DNA from: Plotosus lineatus
Taxonomy: Eukaryota; Chordata; Actinopteri; Siluriformes; Plotosidae
Reading direction: 5' to 3'
Assembly: GCA_024760905.1 (NCBI GenBank)
Contig: CM045751.1
Location: forward strand, 11,715,001-11,779,000
Length of the DNA: 64,000 nt
Part shown: piece by piece, positions 1 to 12,384 of the stretch
Numbering within the stretch: position 1 is the first letter of the stretch
Layout of the letters: every line of letters begins with the position of its first letter
Position numbers and translations under genes: made by a program
The notes under the pieces: generated by a model
What the model was told of the DNA's origin: nothing
Databases searched by the model: none
What the model saw: the letters and a program-made list of their open reading frames with translations, nothing else

Positions 1-387
1 AGGTGGTTGCCATGGAATCAGTCTGACCCCCAGTTTATATAGATCATGGTCCTGTGCCTGGTTCGGGTCTATACTGGCGCCAGAACAACACCTTCTGTGG
101 GATTGCAGGCCGATCCTGGAGTTGCAGTCCCTGCTACACAGGCTGCAATGAAAAGGAAAGACTGTAAGCGGGGCTCGAAGGCTGTTCTTTCACCAGACCC
201 GCTTTTCCTCCCAGGAGAGGCACAGTTCTTCTTTGCCTCGCTTGAGGCTGCAGGTCATTTCAAGTCTCCACTGGTCGCGGTCTTGGGCCAGATCCACCCA
301 CTTGCTGACGTTCATGCCCATTTGCCTTCATGTCCTTTTTACAGACATCTTTGAAGCAGAGCTGGGGGCGCCTCTGGATACACCCTG

Positions 388-717
388 TCAGCAAGCTTCT
401 GGAGTCAGTTCAGGACTATGCGCGTGAAGAACTTTCCCACGATGCTCAACAGTGAGATCCCTGTAGTTGTTGCAGTCACCACGATCACCTTTATTTTTGT
501 AGAGGGTGACGATCTTGCAATCTCTCATGTCTTGTGGGTCTTCCCCCTCCTCCCAGCACTGGCAGAGTTTCTCATGTAGGTGTTCAAGGAGTGCAGCCTT
601 CCCGCCTTTGATGACTTCAGCTGGGATGCCATCCAGACCTGGAGGTTTGTCGCTGGGCAGGTTGACAATGACCTTGCTGAGCTCTTCCAGACACGGCATC
701 GCGTCCAACTCCACCAT
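388..717 (-). pseudogene. LINE reverse transcriptase N-terminal fragment
   Basis: It contains SDKPPGLDGIPAEVIKGG, CQCWEEGEDPQDMRDCKIV and YKNKGDRGDCNNYR, the opening RT blocks of non-LTR elements. It then jumps to unrelated residues where the palm and catalytic DD motif should be. A remnant with no function expected. Confidence 0.75.
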
Positions 718-1100
718 GATGGGCAGGGGCTCTATGGACTTCAGCGTGGTGTCTGAGATGATCTTCTCCTGCGTCTTGCTGAAGACTAAGAAGGCTGTGC
801 CATGAATGGTGTTGAGCAGCTGTCACCACCTGTGCTCAGTGTTTTCCTGTGGCACGTTGGTCTCCAAGTTTTCAGCTAGTCTCTTGTTGAAGAGCCCCAT
901 CATGTTGGGGCACTTGGTATTGGCCATGTTGATCTTCAGCTTGCCTGGCGGCCTGGCTTGTTGCACCTTTTTGGGCTGAATCCGGATCCTGCAACACACC
1001 AGAGCATGTCGGTGTCACAGTTAACACTGTGCAAAGAGCTTTAGAAAAGAACGTTCCTCAGCTGGAAGCACCATGCCAGAATAAGGTCCAGCTGATGCCA

Positions 1101-1712
1101 TCACTTGGAGCTGGGGTGCTGCCAGGAGACCTTGTGCTGGGGCTTAGTCTGGAAGTAGCTGTTGAGGATGAACAGTTTGTGAAGTGTACACAGTTCCAGA
1201 AGTTGCTGTCCATTGGCATTCATGTTCCCAACAGCGAAGGGTCCGAGACAGCTGGTCCAGGAGGTGTTATCCACTCCGACGTGCGCATTGAAGTCACCGA
1301 GGAGCACCAGGCTGTCAGAGACTGGGATTTTATTTACAGCAGACTGCAACTGGTCATAGAAGGCGTCCTTCATCTCCTGGCTGGAGTACAGTGACAGTAC
1401 TCTAATCCTGTCTGCTGCCTTACTGCACCAGAAGAAAGCATAGTCCTTCTCTTGGAGGGAGCCTGAGTTCACAAAGTGGGTCTTCGGCAATGGAGCGACG
1501 TCTATTCCAAGTCTCAGCAGCTCGATGTTGATCACTGCAGTCTTGCGAGCATCATCCACTTCTTGCATGTCGGTTGTCAGACCGGTAGTCATTGTCCTCA
1601 TGTTCCATGAGGCCAGTTTCAAAATGGGCTTCTTGATTGCCTCTAATTTCTTTAGTTTATTCCGCTTATTGCTTGGTACAGGATTTACAGACCACCTGTC
1701 AGAATTTTCCAA
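1101..1712 (-). pseudogene. LINE endonuclease remnant
   Basis: The 203-residue frame has the LASWNMRTM start, LLGDFNAHVG core motif and QQLLELCTLHKLFILNS block of APE-type LINE endonucleases. The usual catalytic Glu in the SETR/SETH position is Lys here (PLPKTHF), and the domain ends early, before the terminal histidine region, so it should be inactive. Confidence 0.75.
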
Positions 1713-2034
1713 ATCTTAAAACCCTAAGGCAAATGGCCTGTGACTGGGTAACACCTTACTGAACAGGGGCTGCCCGGTTTGAAGCGGGCGGTAGCTACCC
1801 AGTGGGGGTAAGATGCCTCCTCCCACTAACAGAAGTGTAGTCAGCGCTTACGCCAATTTGAGCAATAAATAAATGCACTATCGTATGCAACACTATCATA
1901 ATGCAGTATGTTATTTAATTTTTTCCCCCCTCAGCTTCAGATTGTGCATTATTGATTTGTAAGAGCTACTACAAAAACAGGAATGTATTTGACCAAGAGC
2001 ATTACTTTTTCAGGAGAAGTACACATTTACAGCA

Positions 2035-2195
2035 TTATCCAGAGTGACCGTTAATTATCATTTTTATACAACTGTACACTAAGAGCCTTGCTCAAGGATC
2101 CAACAGCGTTGACGATGGGGATCAAACCGCTGACCTCCAGATCAGCAACCCAGCTACCACATTTTACCATTACACCACCACTGCCCCACAGCACA
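2035..2195 (-). mobile_element. tRNA-derived SINE fragment (family E)
   Basis: On the minus strand it reads a GGGGCAGTGGTGGTGTAATGG-like head and then TTGAGCAAGGCTCTTAG, the same body as the copy at 3186. Degenerate. Confidence 0.6.
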
Positions 2196-3185
2196 CCAGG
2201 CAAATGTTTTCTGCCACCTGTCTTATTTTTTTTAAGAACGGGTCCACTGATAGACAGTGTATTCAAGTTCATAGAGTTACTGGGTAAATAATGTTATACC
2301 TAGTTTTAATGTGAGTTACAAATTAATTTTGTAAATATATATTTATTATATTAGAATATTTTGTAGAAAGGTAGGCTGGTAGAAAGCAAGCTCATACTCA
2401 TGTTCCACTTTTGACACTATTACCGTTACACATCTTAAAGCTCCTAAAACATACATGCGACTAGACCATGGTTTCCGAACAGCTTAACTGCGGTACAGCA
2501 AAATAACAAGCAAGTATTTTCGGCTCTAAATGTTATGTCAACAAGCCAACATCTTGTCAGGTTGTCCACTGAGAAAAGACTTAATTGAAAAAATGATGAG
2601 TCACAGTCAACATATCACGTTTATTCACTTGGGACTGACTTAGCAGGCTCAGTGTCTCAGCTGACTAAATAATAACAGTCCGTAGGTTCAATGTTTACTG
2701 TGGCTGTTTCTATGACCAAGCCAGAATATTATGACTATGTTTTTTGATGAAACGGTCAGGTAGTAAGTGAAAGACTGAGAAACAAGATGCCTGATATAAT
2801 GGGAAAATACATTTTTAAAGAGTGTGTTTATAAACATCGTCTCTCACCCCTGTGGCTGGATGCTCAGGCGGGAAGTGCACAATGAGTGGTTCAGGGGTGT
2901 GAGGGATTTAGGAAAGTTTTTTGCTTGGGGGGGCTCTGAGTGTGGAATATATTTCAAATTGGTTGCATCTTTCAGACCCCAATCCATCACAGGTGACAAT
3001 ATTTAACATACTATATATTTAAGACTTCTCTGGTAGGGGCGACACTATGATCACAATGGTGGTTTGCTCAGAGTGAGGCTCAGGCATTGCACTCAGGTTG
3101 CGTTTTGTAAATTCCCAAATGTGAGGGTCTTGATTGTGTAATTTCTGGTCATGGGGGACTGCATCAGTGCTCTCCCCTGTTTATG

Positions 3186-3385
3186 GGCAGGGGCGGCACA
3201 GCGGTTAAGACTCTGGCTTACGAAGATGAAGGTTGTGTGTTTAAGCCTCAGTACCACCAAGCTGCCACTGTTGGGCCCTTGAGCAAAGCCCTTAACTCTC
3301 AATTGCTCAGTTGTAAAGAAAATGATAATGATCGCAAGTTACTTTGAATACAGGTGTCTACCAAATGTCCGAAATGTAAATATAA
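3186..3385 (+). mobile_element. tRNA-derived SINE (family E)
   Basis: The head GGCGGCACAGCGGTTAAGAC has an A-box-like core. The body has CACTGTTGGGCCCTTGAGC and the 3' end has the degraded TAAGT...TTTGAATA...GTCTACCAAATG block shared by many fish SINEs. Confidence 0.6.
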
Positions 3386-5072
3386 GGATGTTAAAGCATC
3401 AGACATCGATAACGTCTCAGTCAAGTCTGGAAAACATGTCCCAAGTGAAGATTTACCCTCACTGTTCATGCTCTGTTTTTATATCACCTTATCCTATTTC
3501 TCTCTGTATACTGTCAATGTTGAGGTATAATCATGAGTTATTCTCTAAAAGTGAGGTGGATATTATAAGTCAGCATCGACCAAACTGAGGTGATTAACTT
3601 TCAAACAAACAACACTTTGTATAAGCAGATATTTAATTTCTATTTTTCATTCATGCGCTGTCCACTTGGAATGATGAACAATTAAAGAATTAAATATAAA
3701 ATATTAATTAAATATATTGACAACCAATGAACCGGAAGTTATAATTGTTTTTACTACATGGGCATGAAAAATCACTAAAATGTAAAATTTAAAATTGGTT
3801 TCTTTCTTTCTGATGGACACGGTTATGTTTAAGTACACACTCAACCATGAGTTTCTTTAACTCTTTGTGAGAGTTTTAGTACAATCTATAAATATATATT
3901 ATAACCTGGAAATAATACAAATCCAATTAAACGGAGATGCCTATAGTTTATAATTAATACACATTTTAATTATGACACTTTGAGCTGGTTAAATAATTCT
4001 GTGTAGCTAACAGCTAGTTTCTGGACTGGTCTGGTTGGTCTACTCATTCAGGAACAAAGGTAAAATAAAGTAAAGGGTTTTGAAAATATTATGGGAAATA
4101 CAAGATAAACAAACCAAACCGAGATTTTCATGGCCTAGTTTTTTTATTTTAAAGTGTAAAATGATGACATTACATGCTCCCAGTAACTGTAGCAAACTAT
4201 ACCGTTATGATTTAAGCATTATCCACTTGGAATAGTGATTTTTAATCCTGAGATAGCTGACCAATCAGACTGTGTCATTCCTATGTGTTATTCCCCAATA
4301 CTGTGACCTAATACTTTTTTATTTTTATTCCAGTTTAGTAATGAATACGAGGAGTTTTGTATTAATTGCGCTGCTTGCAAACTTGAGCAGGAAGTTTGGG
4401 CACTGAGGAAGTCTTTATTATTAACCACACGGGTTTCTGCCACAACCATAAAGCCATTGTTTTTTTTTTTATGCTATTATCATCCACCCCCTCAGGCAAC
4501 TGATTTCATAAACAAAGCACTGTCTGTATGTACCTAAGGAGTTCATGTTGTGTAACATCAAGACTTGTGTTATTAGTGCTGTGTTGTTCACTTTTGATTT
4601 GATTTCTTTATGGAGAAGGCTCGGTGCAGGATGCAGAGATTTGTCATCCGCAATTTACAGCTGTGATGGTTTCCTAAGCACTTTTGACAGGCTAAAATAA
4701 TCGATATATGTCTAAAGAGCTCGGGCTAGCTGTACAATGTTTTCTTTATATCACCCATGAGCCCTCATAAAGGCAACATCCTGTTTGAAATGGCGATCGG
4801 TTATTAGGCCACAGGCACAGCCCCATGACTTGTAGAATTTAATATTTATGAACCGGCTCTAGTTCCGCTACATTTCTAAGATGTGTGGCCCGGTGGGGTC
4901 TTATTGAAATGTTTCTAGGAAAGCACTCGGCTTTGTCTGAAGAACTCGTAACCTTAGCGCATGGCACTAAAGTCTCATGGTCGGGGAATAATGAAAACAG
5001 TAGTGTGGAGTTAAGACTCATTAAAGCTTTCTGGATTTTTTTTACAGACACTCACTAGGTACAACTGTGAGG

Positions 5073-5073
<1 letters not shown>
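3386..5073. other. Unassigned AT-rich DNA
   Basis: No ORF, repeat family or RNA gene that I can support. Sequence is AT-rich with short T and A runs. Confidence 0.5.
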
Positions 5074-5112
<39 letters not shown>

Positions 5113-5222
5113 CACTGAGTTCACCCAATGTCTCTGAAAAGCATCCACTGTCAATGTAAGGGTGAATGAATTGCGTCAGATAGTAGTAAGTTCTATTTAA
5201 AATACACTCACACGTTTCAGAT

Positions 5223-5258
<36 letters not shown>

Positions 5259-5259
5259 A
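5074..5259. repeat. Two CA microsatellites
   Basis: (AC)n at 5074-5111 and (TC)n(AC)n at about 5223-5259, separated by about 110 bp of ordinary sequence. The region 5260-5804 beyond holds nothing recognised. Confidence 0.95.
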
Positions 5260-5804
5260 AAAGACTGCTTAATACTTTATCATTTACACATGCAAGAAAC
5301 CCAGACCTCTGTACCCTCCCCCTCATTCCCCTGTGCTGTTATTAGATATAAATCTACAGTGTTCTTGTGAGATTATTCACTAATAAAGTACAGTACTACT
5401 AATAGGACACATGAATATGACTGCGAAATCTTTATTACTTGCTAGTGGACCTACATGTACCCAGTATAAAAGAATTCATGTTCTTCCCATTCCAACCACA
5501 TGTGAATGAATTTTAACCAATCCTGACACTTTGTGAAATTATTTTAGTTTTACTTTGATTGCAGTATTTTCTCACGAAGGTGATCAATTGTTCAGAGATT
5601 GGAAAAAAATGTCGACCAATTCAGGGTGCAATGCTACGCGAAGGGTCTTTCTGTGTGGAGTTTCTATTTTATTTTGTTTTTCTCCACATATTCTGGTTTC
5701 CTCCCACAGACCATTGACAGAACTTTTGAGATGTTTTGTGTACTGGCTTGGATTTATCTTATCTGCATTATTATTCATATCAGGATTTGGACTTGACTCA
5801 ATAA

Positions 5805-6090
5805 TGGCCGGGGGGGGCGGTGTAGTGGTTGTAGTGGTTAGGGTGCTGGGCTCATGATCGGGAGGTTGTGTGTTCGAATCCCAGTTAGAGCCCCACTGTG
5901 CTAAGACCCCTGGGCAAGGTCTTAACCATAAGCGTGCCTCTGTTCACCCAGCAGTACAAATGGGTACCAGTAAAAATATACTAGGAAGGTAACCTGCGAA
6001 GGACGCTAGTCCATGGAAACCAGGGATAAGCACCAGCCTGACGAGCCACTAGGCTCGGGTATAAAAAGCCCAACAGACTTTACCTTTACC
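5805..6090 (+). mobile_element. SINE family B, near full length
   Basis: Head with GTAGTGGTTAGGGTGCTGGG (A-box region, with a local duplication of GTAGTGGTT) and TGTGTTCGAATCCCAG (B box). The body has ACCCCTGGGCAAGGTCTTAA and GGGTACCAGTAAAAATA. The tail ends AAAAAGCCCAACAGACTTTA. Same family as copies at 15643, 29947, 56432 and 57722. Confidence 0.85.
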
Positions 6091-6340
6091 AATAATGGGC
6101 AGTGGTCTTGGGGGAACAAACTTTTTTCCAGAAAATGCCTAATACAGAAACAATATAGAGTACAAATGAAACTAAACAGTGGAAGTAATAGCTTGGCCTT
6201 GAAAACCGTTGGATGGTTTCTGTCACAATCTTGACTGTCATTCATATTTGGACTTGAGCTTGATTGAAGGGTTTTAATCCCTTTTTTAAGACTTGGGCGT
6301 TGTTTGAATATTCAAACTTCTACTCCACACTATTCGCAAA

Positions 6341-6610
6341 GGGCAGTGGTGGCCTGGTGGTAAAGGTGCTGGATCACTGATCCCAAGGTTAGGGGTTCAA
6401 GCCCCACTCTCAACAGGTTGTCACTGCCCCCCCAGTGCATCTCAAAGGCCAGCCATGTCTCTCACTGTCTATGGTGTGAGGCTGTAAAAGAACCATTGCC
6501 AACTTTCGACAACTGCGATGGCCTGGCGAGCTGTCCAGGCTGTCCACCTGGGCGCCAGCCTCCCCCTGACCTGAATTAGGATTAAACGGTTACAGAAAAT
6601 AAACAAACGA
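6341..6610 (+). mobile_element. SINE family A, full length with perfect TSD
   Basis: tRNA-like head (GTGGCCTGGTGGTAAAGG; B box GGTTCAAGCCCC), body with CATGTCTCTCACTGTCTATG and an L2-like tail ending GGATTAAACGGTTACAGAAA. It is flanked by the perfect 12-bp duplication ACTATTCGCAAA at 6329-6340 and 6611-6622, which defines the ends of the 270-bp unit. Confidence 0.95.
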
Positions 6611-6622
6611 ACTATTCGCAAA

Positions 6623-7315
6623 TATATACGTTACACATTTAATGGAAGTTGCCCAGGTGGCATTTTAAATATGTATGTGTATGTGAAATATGTGAAGGTC
6701 TTGTCAGCACAGTGCAAAGACCATGTCACACTTTACATATTTCTGACTCAGCAAGGGTTAGTAGTTTTTCACCCAAAGTAACGTTAACGTGTTCGGCAGA
6801 GTTGACATCTTTTGTGAAGACAGTAAAACTTACATTGTAATTACTCTGAGGACAAGAATGGTGCCAGAGATGTGCGTGACAGTACGTAAATCCAAAATGG
6901 CTGATGCATATAACATTTTAATGACTCTGCTTTCCTGTCATCAGCTGGTTTAGGAACAAAAAGAAAAGTTTTGCATGAGTCCTGTGCTTGTTGTTTGTCC
7001 AGTCTCATCAGCACTGGCCGATAATGTTTTCTGCTACATGGGTCAGTGACATAGCCCAGCCAACATGCTTGCATCACTACTAGGCTGGAATAGCTGATCA
7101 GAGAGGCAGCATGTCTCTGAGCATGCCTAGAGTCATAACGCGCACAGCACGCACTTTAAGTTCAGGCAAGGACTGATATTGCCGTAAGGAACTATTGATG
7201 TTATTCATGATAGTTTCAAATACTATTCACACAGGTACCCTTTAATATAACTAAATGCAATTTGTGTATCATCTAGTATGAGAGCCCTACAATAACTCAT
7301 TTTGTGAATTACCAT
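6623..7315. other. Unassigned DNA
   Basis: No supported gene or repeat. Short ORFs here show no domain resemblance or splice context. Confidence 0.45.
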
Positions 7316-7640
7316 GTAATTCTACCAGGGTCATGGGGAGGCTTGCTGCCCATCTTAGCTGACTCTGCACAAAGGTAAGGTAAACCCTGAATAGCTCGTC
7401 AGACCAAAGCAGGGCAAAACACACATGGCTATTAATAATCACATTCACACCCACCTAAGGGTAATTTGGAACAGACAATTAGTCGAATGTGCATATCTTT
7501 GAATTGTGGGAGTAAACCGGAGTACCCAGAGGAAACCCATACAAGTGCAAGCAGAATATGCAAACTCCACACGGAGACACCCAAGCTTAAGTTTTGAATC
7601 CAGTATCTTCTTACTGTGAGGCAGACATTCTAATTCAAAT
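7316..7640 (-). mobile_element. Degenerate L2-type LINE/SINE 3' repeat
   Basis: The plus strand shows GGGTCATGGGGAGGCTTGC, ATTCACACCCACCTAAGGG, AAACCGGAGTACCCAGAGGA and CAAACTCCACACGGAGACAC, the reverse of a very common fish interspersed repeat. A related copy lies at 33837. Confidence 0.7.
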
Positions 7641-7675
7641 GGCAGATAGACCTTGTTAATTCTCGGTTGACAATA

Positions 7676-8842
7676 CAGGGATTCCTCACTTTCCGCGGTT
7701 AATTGGGACCGACATCCCCACACAACCACCGAAATACGCGAAGTAAAATCCCCCCACCCCACCTGACTGATATACAGACAGTCATCGACTTACGACCTAT
7801 GCGAGTTACTATGATCGACTTTACGACCGCAACTGTCGTGAAGCATGATTCATGGCAGTGCAGTGCGAGTGTTGCATATGACAGTTGTTTGCGCTGCCAA
7901 CAGCGCCAGCATCTTAAACGGCCAAGCAGGAGATGATGCAGCTTCACTTTCTAACTGCTCAGAGCAAATCTATTCATCTACTTTTCAATGCCACGTCACT
8001 GTGGCGTGAAGCGGCGAGCCAATCCTTTCTGTGTGCGGGCGGGTCCGATACCTTAAAACTCTAATTTTATTGGACTCACATGCTGCAGTGTTTATGTGAC
8101 AGGAAGCGCGTCCCAAGTTTTGCCAATCAGCTGCTCTGCGGGTTGAAGTTTTTCCATGTCTGTTCATTTGTGTTTGCTTGCCATCCGTGCTTGGCTTCGT
8201 GGAAATGAGCTGATCAAAAACAAGGAAAATTTATCTCTACTCAAAAACAACACGGGCAGTCTGTGGCTGTTGTTATAATCCAATAAAATTGATTGGAGTT
8301 TGAAGGTATCGGACGCACTCACACACTGGAGTACAGAAAGGATTGGCTCTCCGCTGCGCGCCACAGTGACGTGGAATTGAAAATAGATGTATAGATTTAA
8401 ATGCGCGAGATTTATTCATCTGTTTTTGCTTGGCATGAGTGTATGGAACATGGAAAGTCAACATACGACCAGATCACTTTACGACCAGTCTGTCGAAACC
8501 AAAAGCAGTCGTAAGTTCACGACTGTCTGTATATGTACATGTATATATAATATCAATAAACACATTCAATGCTATAAATGCTTACAATAATTAAACATTA
8601 AAAAATAATGTATAACATGTAAATAAAATATAAATACACACATACAGACGCGCGCACGCAGATGGTGTGGGGTTTTTGGGTTTTTTTTTTTTTGCATAAT
8701 TGGCCTTGTTTTTGTGGCATTTTCATTAACTTTTCCCCTCTTCTTCCTTAATTTTTTTAATTCGATGAATTAAAAAAAAAAAAAAAAAACACGATGCACT
8801 GAAGCCGCATAAATTGAAGCGCGAGGTAGCAAGAGATCTCTG
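7676..8842. mobile_element. Tigger-like MITE, copy 1, with nested foldback element
   Basis: Ends are CAGGGATTCCTCACTTTCC on the left and, inverted, CAGAGATCTCTTGCTACC on the right, flanked by TA (7674-7675, 8843-8844). The right part holds GCGCGAGGTAGCAAGAG and long T/A runs. Pogo/Tigger affinity is inferred from TA targets and the CAG...CCTC ends. Copies 2 and 3 are at 45950-46792 and 57654-58657. No transposase frame is present. Confidence 0.8.
7775..8529. mobile_element. 755-bp foldback MITE nested in the Tigger-like element
   Basis: TA-flanked (7773-7774, 8530-8531), with ends CAGACAGTCATCGACTTACG and, inverted, CAGACAGTCGTGAACTTACG. The inverted similarity continues far inward: CCAATCCTTTCTGTGTGCG near 8019 pairs with sequence near 8327-8346, and GGTCCGATACC near 8043 pairs with GGTATCGGAC near 8306. 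Most of the element could fold into one long imperfect hairpin. Confidence 0.8.
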
Positions 8843-9264
8843 TAATATGGTAGAGTATACAGAAAATATGATATTACACAGTTGGATGGAGAAAGTGCAG
8901 CTGCAAAATAAGAAGTCAAAAGTGTCTCATCATAGCATTATAAAACACATGAATATAGTGATAGCTGTAAAATGGTAGTTGGCATGAGACGGCGGTGTGT
9001 TGAATATCTGACTGCCTCATCAGCCACGGTTTCTGCCCTAAGAACACAGCCAATTATGTTCACTTGGCTGCCTGCCACAGATTGAAACATGCAATGTTTT
9101 CACAATAAAGCAGAGGTTTTTCTGTTGCAGAAATGTCGTGGTATTTGTGAAAGACGTGTTGGTGGTGGGAAGAACTCAGTTCAGGAACCATTCGTAACGT
9201 AATACAGTATACCCTGTGGTACACTTGATGATGTGATTTTCTTGCCATATTGTGGTCATGACGT

Positions 9265-9372
9265 GGGCAGTGGTGATCTAGTGGAGAGGGCGCAGGATCG
9301 TTGATCCTAAGGTTGGGGGTTCGAGTCCCCACAGGGTTGGCACTGTGCCAACTAACAACTAACACAACCACC
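9265..9372 (+). mobile_element. SINE family A, 5' fragment
   Basis: Head GGGCAGTGGTGATCTAGTGG and B box GGGTTCGAGTCCCC are present; the body stops after about 100 bp. Flanking stretches 8845-9264 and 9373-10034 hold nothing recognised. Confidence 0.8.
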
Positions 9373-10034
9373 GCCAAAAGTTGAAAAGCCTGCCATGCCA
9401 TATGGTTTAATCCTTACTCATGAAGGAGAGTGAGACCCACGAGTGAGGAAAATCTGTCTTTCTTTACACTCCACTGCAGCTCTCATTCATGAACATGAAA
9501 AGCTCCAAATCTAACCATTTATCGACTTAATTCTTCACTCCTCTTTCTGCCATTCCAGTAGGCTATCATATTGTAGCCCACCTCTACCCTTTCATTCATC
9601 CTGGATCTTTTTAACCATGTCTTTGTCTCGTGCTATATCTCCAAGGCAAAGAACGAGGGTCTGTGGCTGGAGGAGGGAAACAGCTGTGCACATTGATCTA
9701 CTAAGCCTCGAATTCAATGGATGTTGGAGTGAGAGCGTGTGTGTGGGAGGATGAAGGACAGTTTTATGAGCATGTGTGTGAGCTGCAGATAAACTGAGAA
9801 ACGTGTACTGTATCAAACATCAAATGCTGCATAATACTTCTCCGTTCAAGTGCTATTCGAGTGTTGTTCATACAGGAATCGTATTCAACCTGATCAATGA
9901 CTGTTTTTGGTAGAAATTATATTTCTACATGGCAAATAATTTACTCTCAGGTGTAGTAGAGTAATAGAATCCAACAGACCCAACAGTCGTGACATGTCTC
10001 CTGCTGATTCTGTGTAATTGATTCTCTAATTGAA

Positions 10035-11295
10035 AGGGGCGTGTTCAAAATAATCAGTGTGGAGTTCAATTAGTGACATCATTCACTCTTTAAAAAACAG
10101 GTGTCAGTTATTGCCCTTATTTAAGAAAGCAAGGCAGAAAATGTAGTACATGCTGGTTATAGAACATTTCTCTCTGAAATTCTAAGGAAAATGGGTCGTT
10201 TCAGACATTGTTCAGAAGAACAGTGTACCTTGATTAAAAAGTCAATTGAAGAGGAGAAACATATAAAAGAAGTGCAGAAAATGATCGACTGCTCAGATAA
10301 AATGATCCCAAATGCTTCAAAAGGGAAATCCAAACCTGAAAGATGTGAAATAAAGCAAAAAAATACTACCATTCAAATGGATGGAAGAAAAGCCAAAATA
10401 TCGAGGAATCAGAAAACCATCAGCTCCAGGAAGATCAAAGAAAGTCTACAGTCACCTGTGAGTAATGTTATAATTAGAAAACACCTATGTGAAGCAAAGC
10501 TATTGGCAAGAAGCCCCGCAAAGTCCCACTGTTGAAAAGCTATGTGCTGAAGAGGTTACAATTATCCAAAGAGCACACTGACTGACCTGAAGAGAGACGG
10601 CGCAACATTTTGAGGACTGATGAAAGTAAGATTTTTCTTTTTGGATCTAGTGGCCGGACACAGTTTGTCAGACGACCCCCCTAACACTGAATTCAAGCCA
10701 CAGTACACTGAAGACAGTGAAACGTGGTGGCGCCAGCATCATGATATGGGAATATTTCTCATTCTACCGTGTCGGGCCTATTTATCGCATACCAGGGACC
10801 ATGGATCAGTTTAAATATAGCAGAATACTTGACGAGGTCGTGCTGCCTTTTGATGAAGAGGAAATGCCCTTGAAATGGATTCCAACAAGACAATGACCCC
10901 CAAAACACCAGTAAACAGGCAACGTCTTGGTTCTAGACCAACAAGATTGACGTTATGGAGTGGCGGCCCGATCCTTGAACCTTAATCCAGTAGAAAACCT
11001 GTGGAATGACATCAAAAATGCAGTTTCTGAGACAAAACCAAGAAATCCAGAAGAACTGTGGAATGTAGTCCAATCATCACGGGCTGGAAAACCTGCTCAA
11101 AAGGTGCCAGAATTTGGTTGACTCCATGCAGCACAGATGTGCAGAAGTTCTTGGAAACTCTCTCACAAGAGATCATTCCTCACAGCCACAGCGCAACTAT
11201 AGAATAAATTCCCAGAAAGATTTACCATCAGAGACATACAGAAAGTCAATTTCTTCCTTGGTGCTCTACATCATTATCTTACCAAAAACTTGGTA
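10035..11295 (+). mobile_element. Tc1-like transposon, inactive copy
   Basis: The left end GGGGCGTGTTCAAAATAATC matches the inverted-repeat type of this fish Tc1 subfamily. The transposase region follows to about 11295, where a family A SINE interrupts it. No matching right inverted repeat was found. Confidence 0.8.
10191..11295 (+). pseudogene. Tc1 transposase pseudogene
   Basis: The first 114 residues (from MGRFRHCSEEQCTLIKKSIE) are the paired-like DNA-binding region. Later pieces in changing frames show HSLSDDPPNTEFKPQYTEDS, a QQDND-like catalytic Asp region near 10890, PIENLW-like sequence near 10990 and MQHRCAEVL near the end. Several frameshifts separate them, so no active enzyme can be made. 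Confidence 0.85.
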
Positions 11296-11300
11296 GCACA

Positions 11301-11650
11301 GATTCATTCATTCATTCATTCATTCTCTGAACCGCTTAATCCCAATTAGGGTCACAGAGAAGCTGGCGTCCATCTCAGTCGACTCTGGGTGAAGGCAGAG
11401 TACACCCTGGACAGCCCGCCAGGCCATCGCAGGGCAGAAACACAATCTGACAGCTATGCAGCTTATACTGGTCACGAGTCAGCAATGGTTCTTTTACAGC
11501 CTCACACCATAGACAGTGAAAGACATAGCTGGCCTTTTATAACCCAGTTGGCTGCACTGGGGGAACAGGGACAACCCGTTGAGAGTGGGGCTTCAACCCC
11601 CAAATTTGAGCTCAGTGATCCAGCACCTTGCCACCAGGCCACCACTGCCC
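11301..11650 (-). mobile_element. SINE family A, full length
   Basis: Reverse orientation from CCACCACTGCCC (head) to the L2-like tail and an (ATTC)n end. Flanks TGGTAGCACA (11291-11300) and TGGTAGCCCA (11651-11660) are a target duplication with one mismatch. It lies at the end of the Tc1 relic. Confidence 0.9.
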
Positions 11651-11660
11651 TGGTAGCCCA

Positions 11661-12384
11661 GATGTGAATGCCAATGCGAAGATAAAAACTATTTATATTA
11701 AAAAAAATAAAAAAAGTGTGTGGACTCCTGGAACTGACTCACACGTTTTTAACGTGCTATTTCTGTATTTTTTTTTATTTATAAATAAAAATTCCTGAAA
11801 CAGAACTAAAGTCTTCTAAAAGTATGAAAAGATATGACCAGTGAAGGCTGTTCTTCTGAGGGAAATAATATCAGCTTTCATTCAGCAGCAGTGCTCATGT
11901 GAACAAAGCCAATGATTAAAATGTTACTCTGCTCAGGACATGAACAAGAAACAACTCCCAGGCCACATGGAGTATCGCCACAAACTGTTCTGCTTTGAGT
12001 TTCACATCTTTTCACTGTTCCTGTCAGCTGCTGACCTCAGTGCTAGTGACAGAAACCACCCTATACAAAATATATGGTTTCCTCAAACAGGAACTTTAAT
12101 TCCCAGACAATGTACACCTGAGACTTTATCACATAAATGTGTGTGTGTGTGTGAGAGAGAGTGAGTGTGTGCGTGTGAGAGAGAGAAAGAGATTTTCACA
12201 CACGGTTGATTTATTTTCAAACTAATGTATCACATGGCATGTGGTTTTATTTTTTTATTTTGTCACACAGTCAATTTACTGTTCATATTTTTTTCCTTGT
12301 ATCATTTTATTTCAATTTTTTTTTTTCATTTGATATTTCACTCAATTCAAAACAATGTCTCACACACTTAATTTCTTTCATTAA
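11661..12384. other. Unassigned AT-rich DNA with GT/GA run
   Basis: A (GT)n(GA)n run lies at about 12137-12190. Nothing else recognised. Confidence 0.5.

Larger units (their letters stand above)
1..1840 (-). mobile_element. Degenerate LINE, minus strand (APE-endonuclease type)
   Basis: Reading from 1840 down: a GC-rich 5' leader (about 1730-1840), an endonuclease frame (1101-1712), a linker with an in-frame TGA near 865, an RT N-terminal piece (388-717), then a C-terminal piece (about 160-380) resembling the RPQLCFKDVCKKDMK...DRDQWR tail of this LINE group. The central RT is missing, so the element is internally deleted as well as frame-broken. The clade (RTE-like or another APE clade) is not certain. 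It touches the window edge. Confidence 0.8.

Noticed and set aside
46..354. 102-codon plus-strand ORF
   Set aside because: Antisense to the LINE C-terminal piece.
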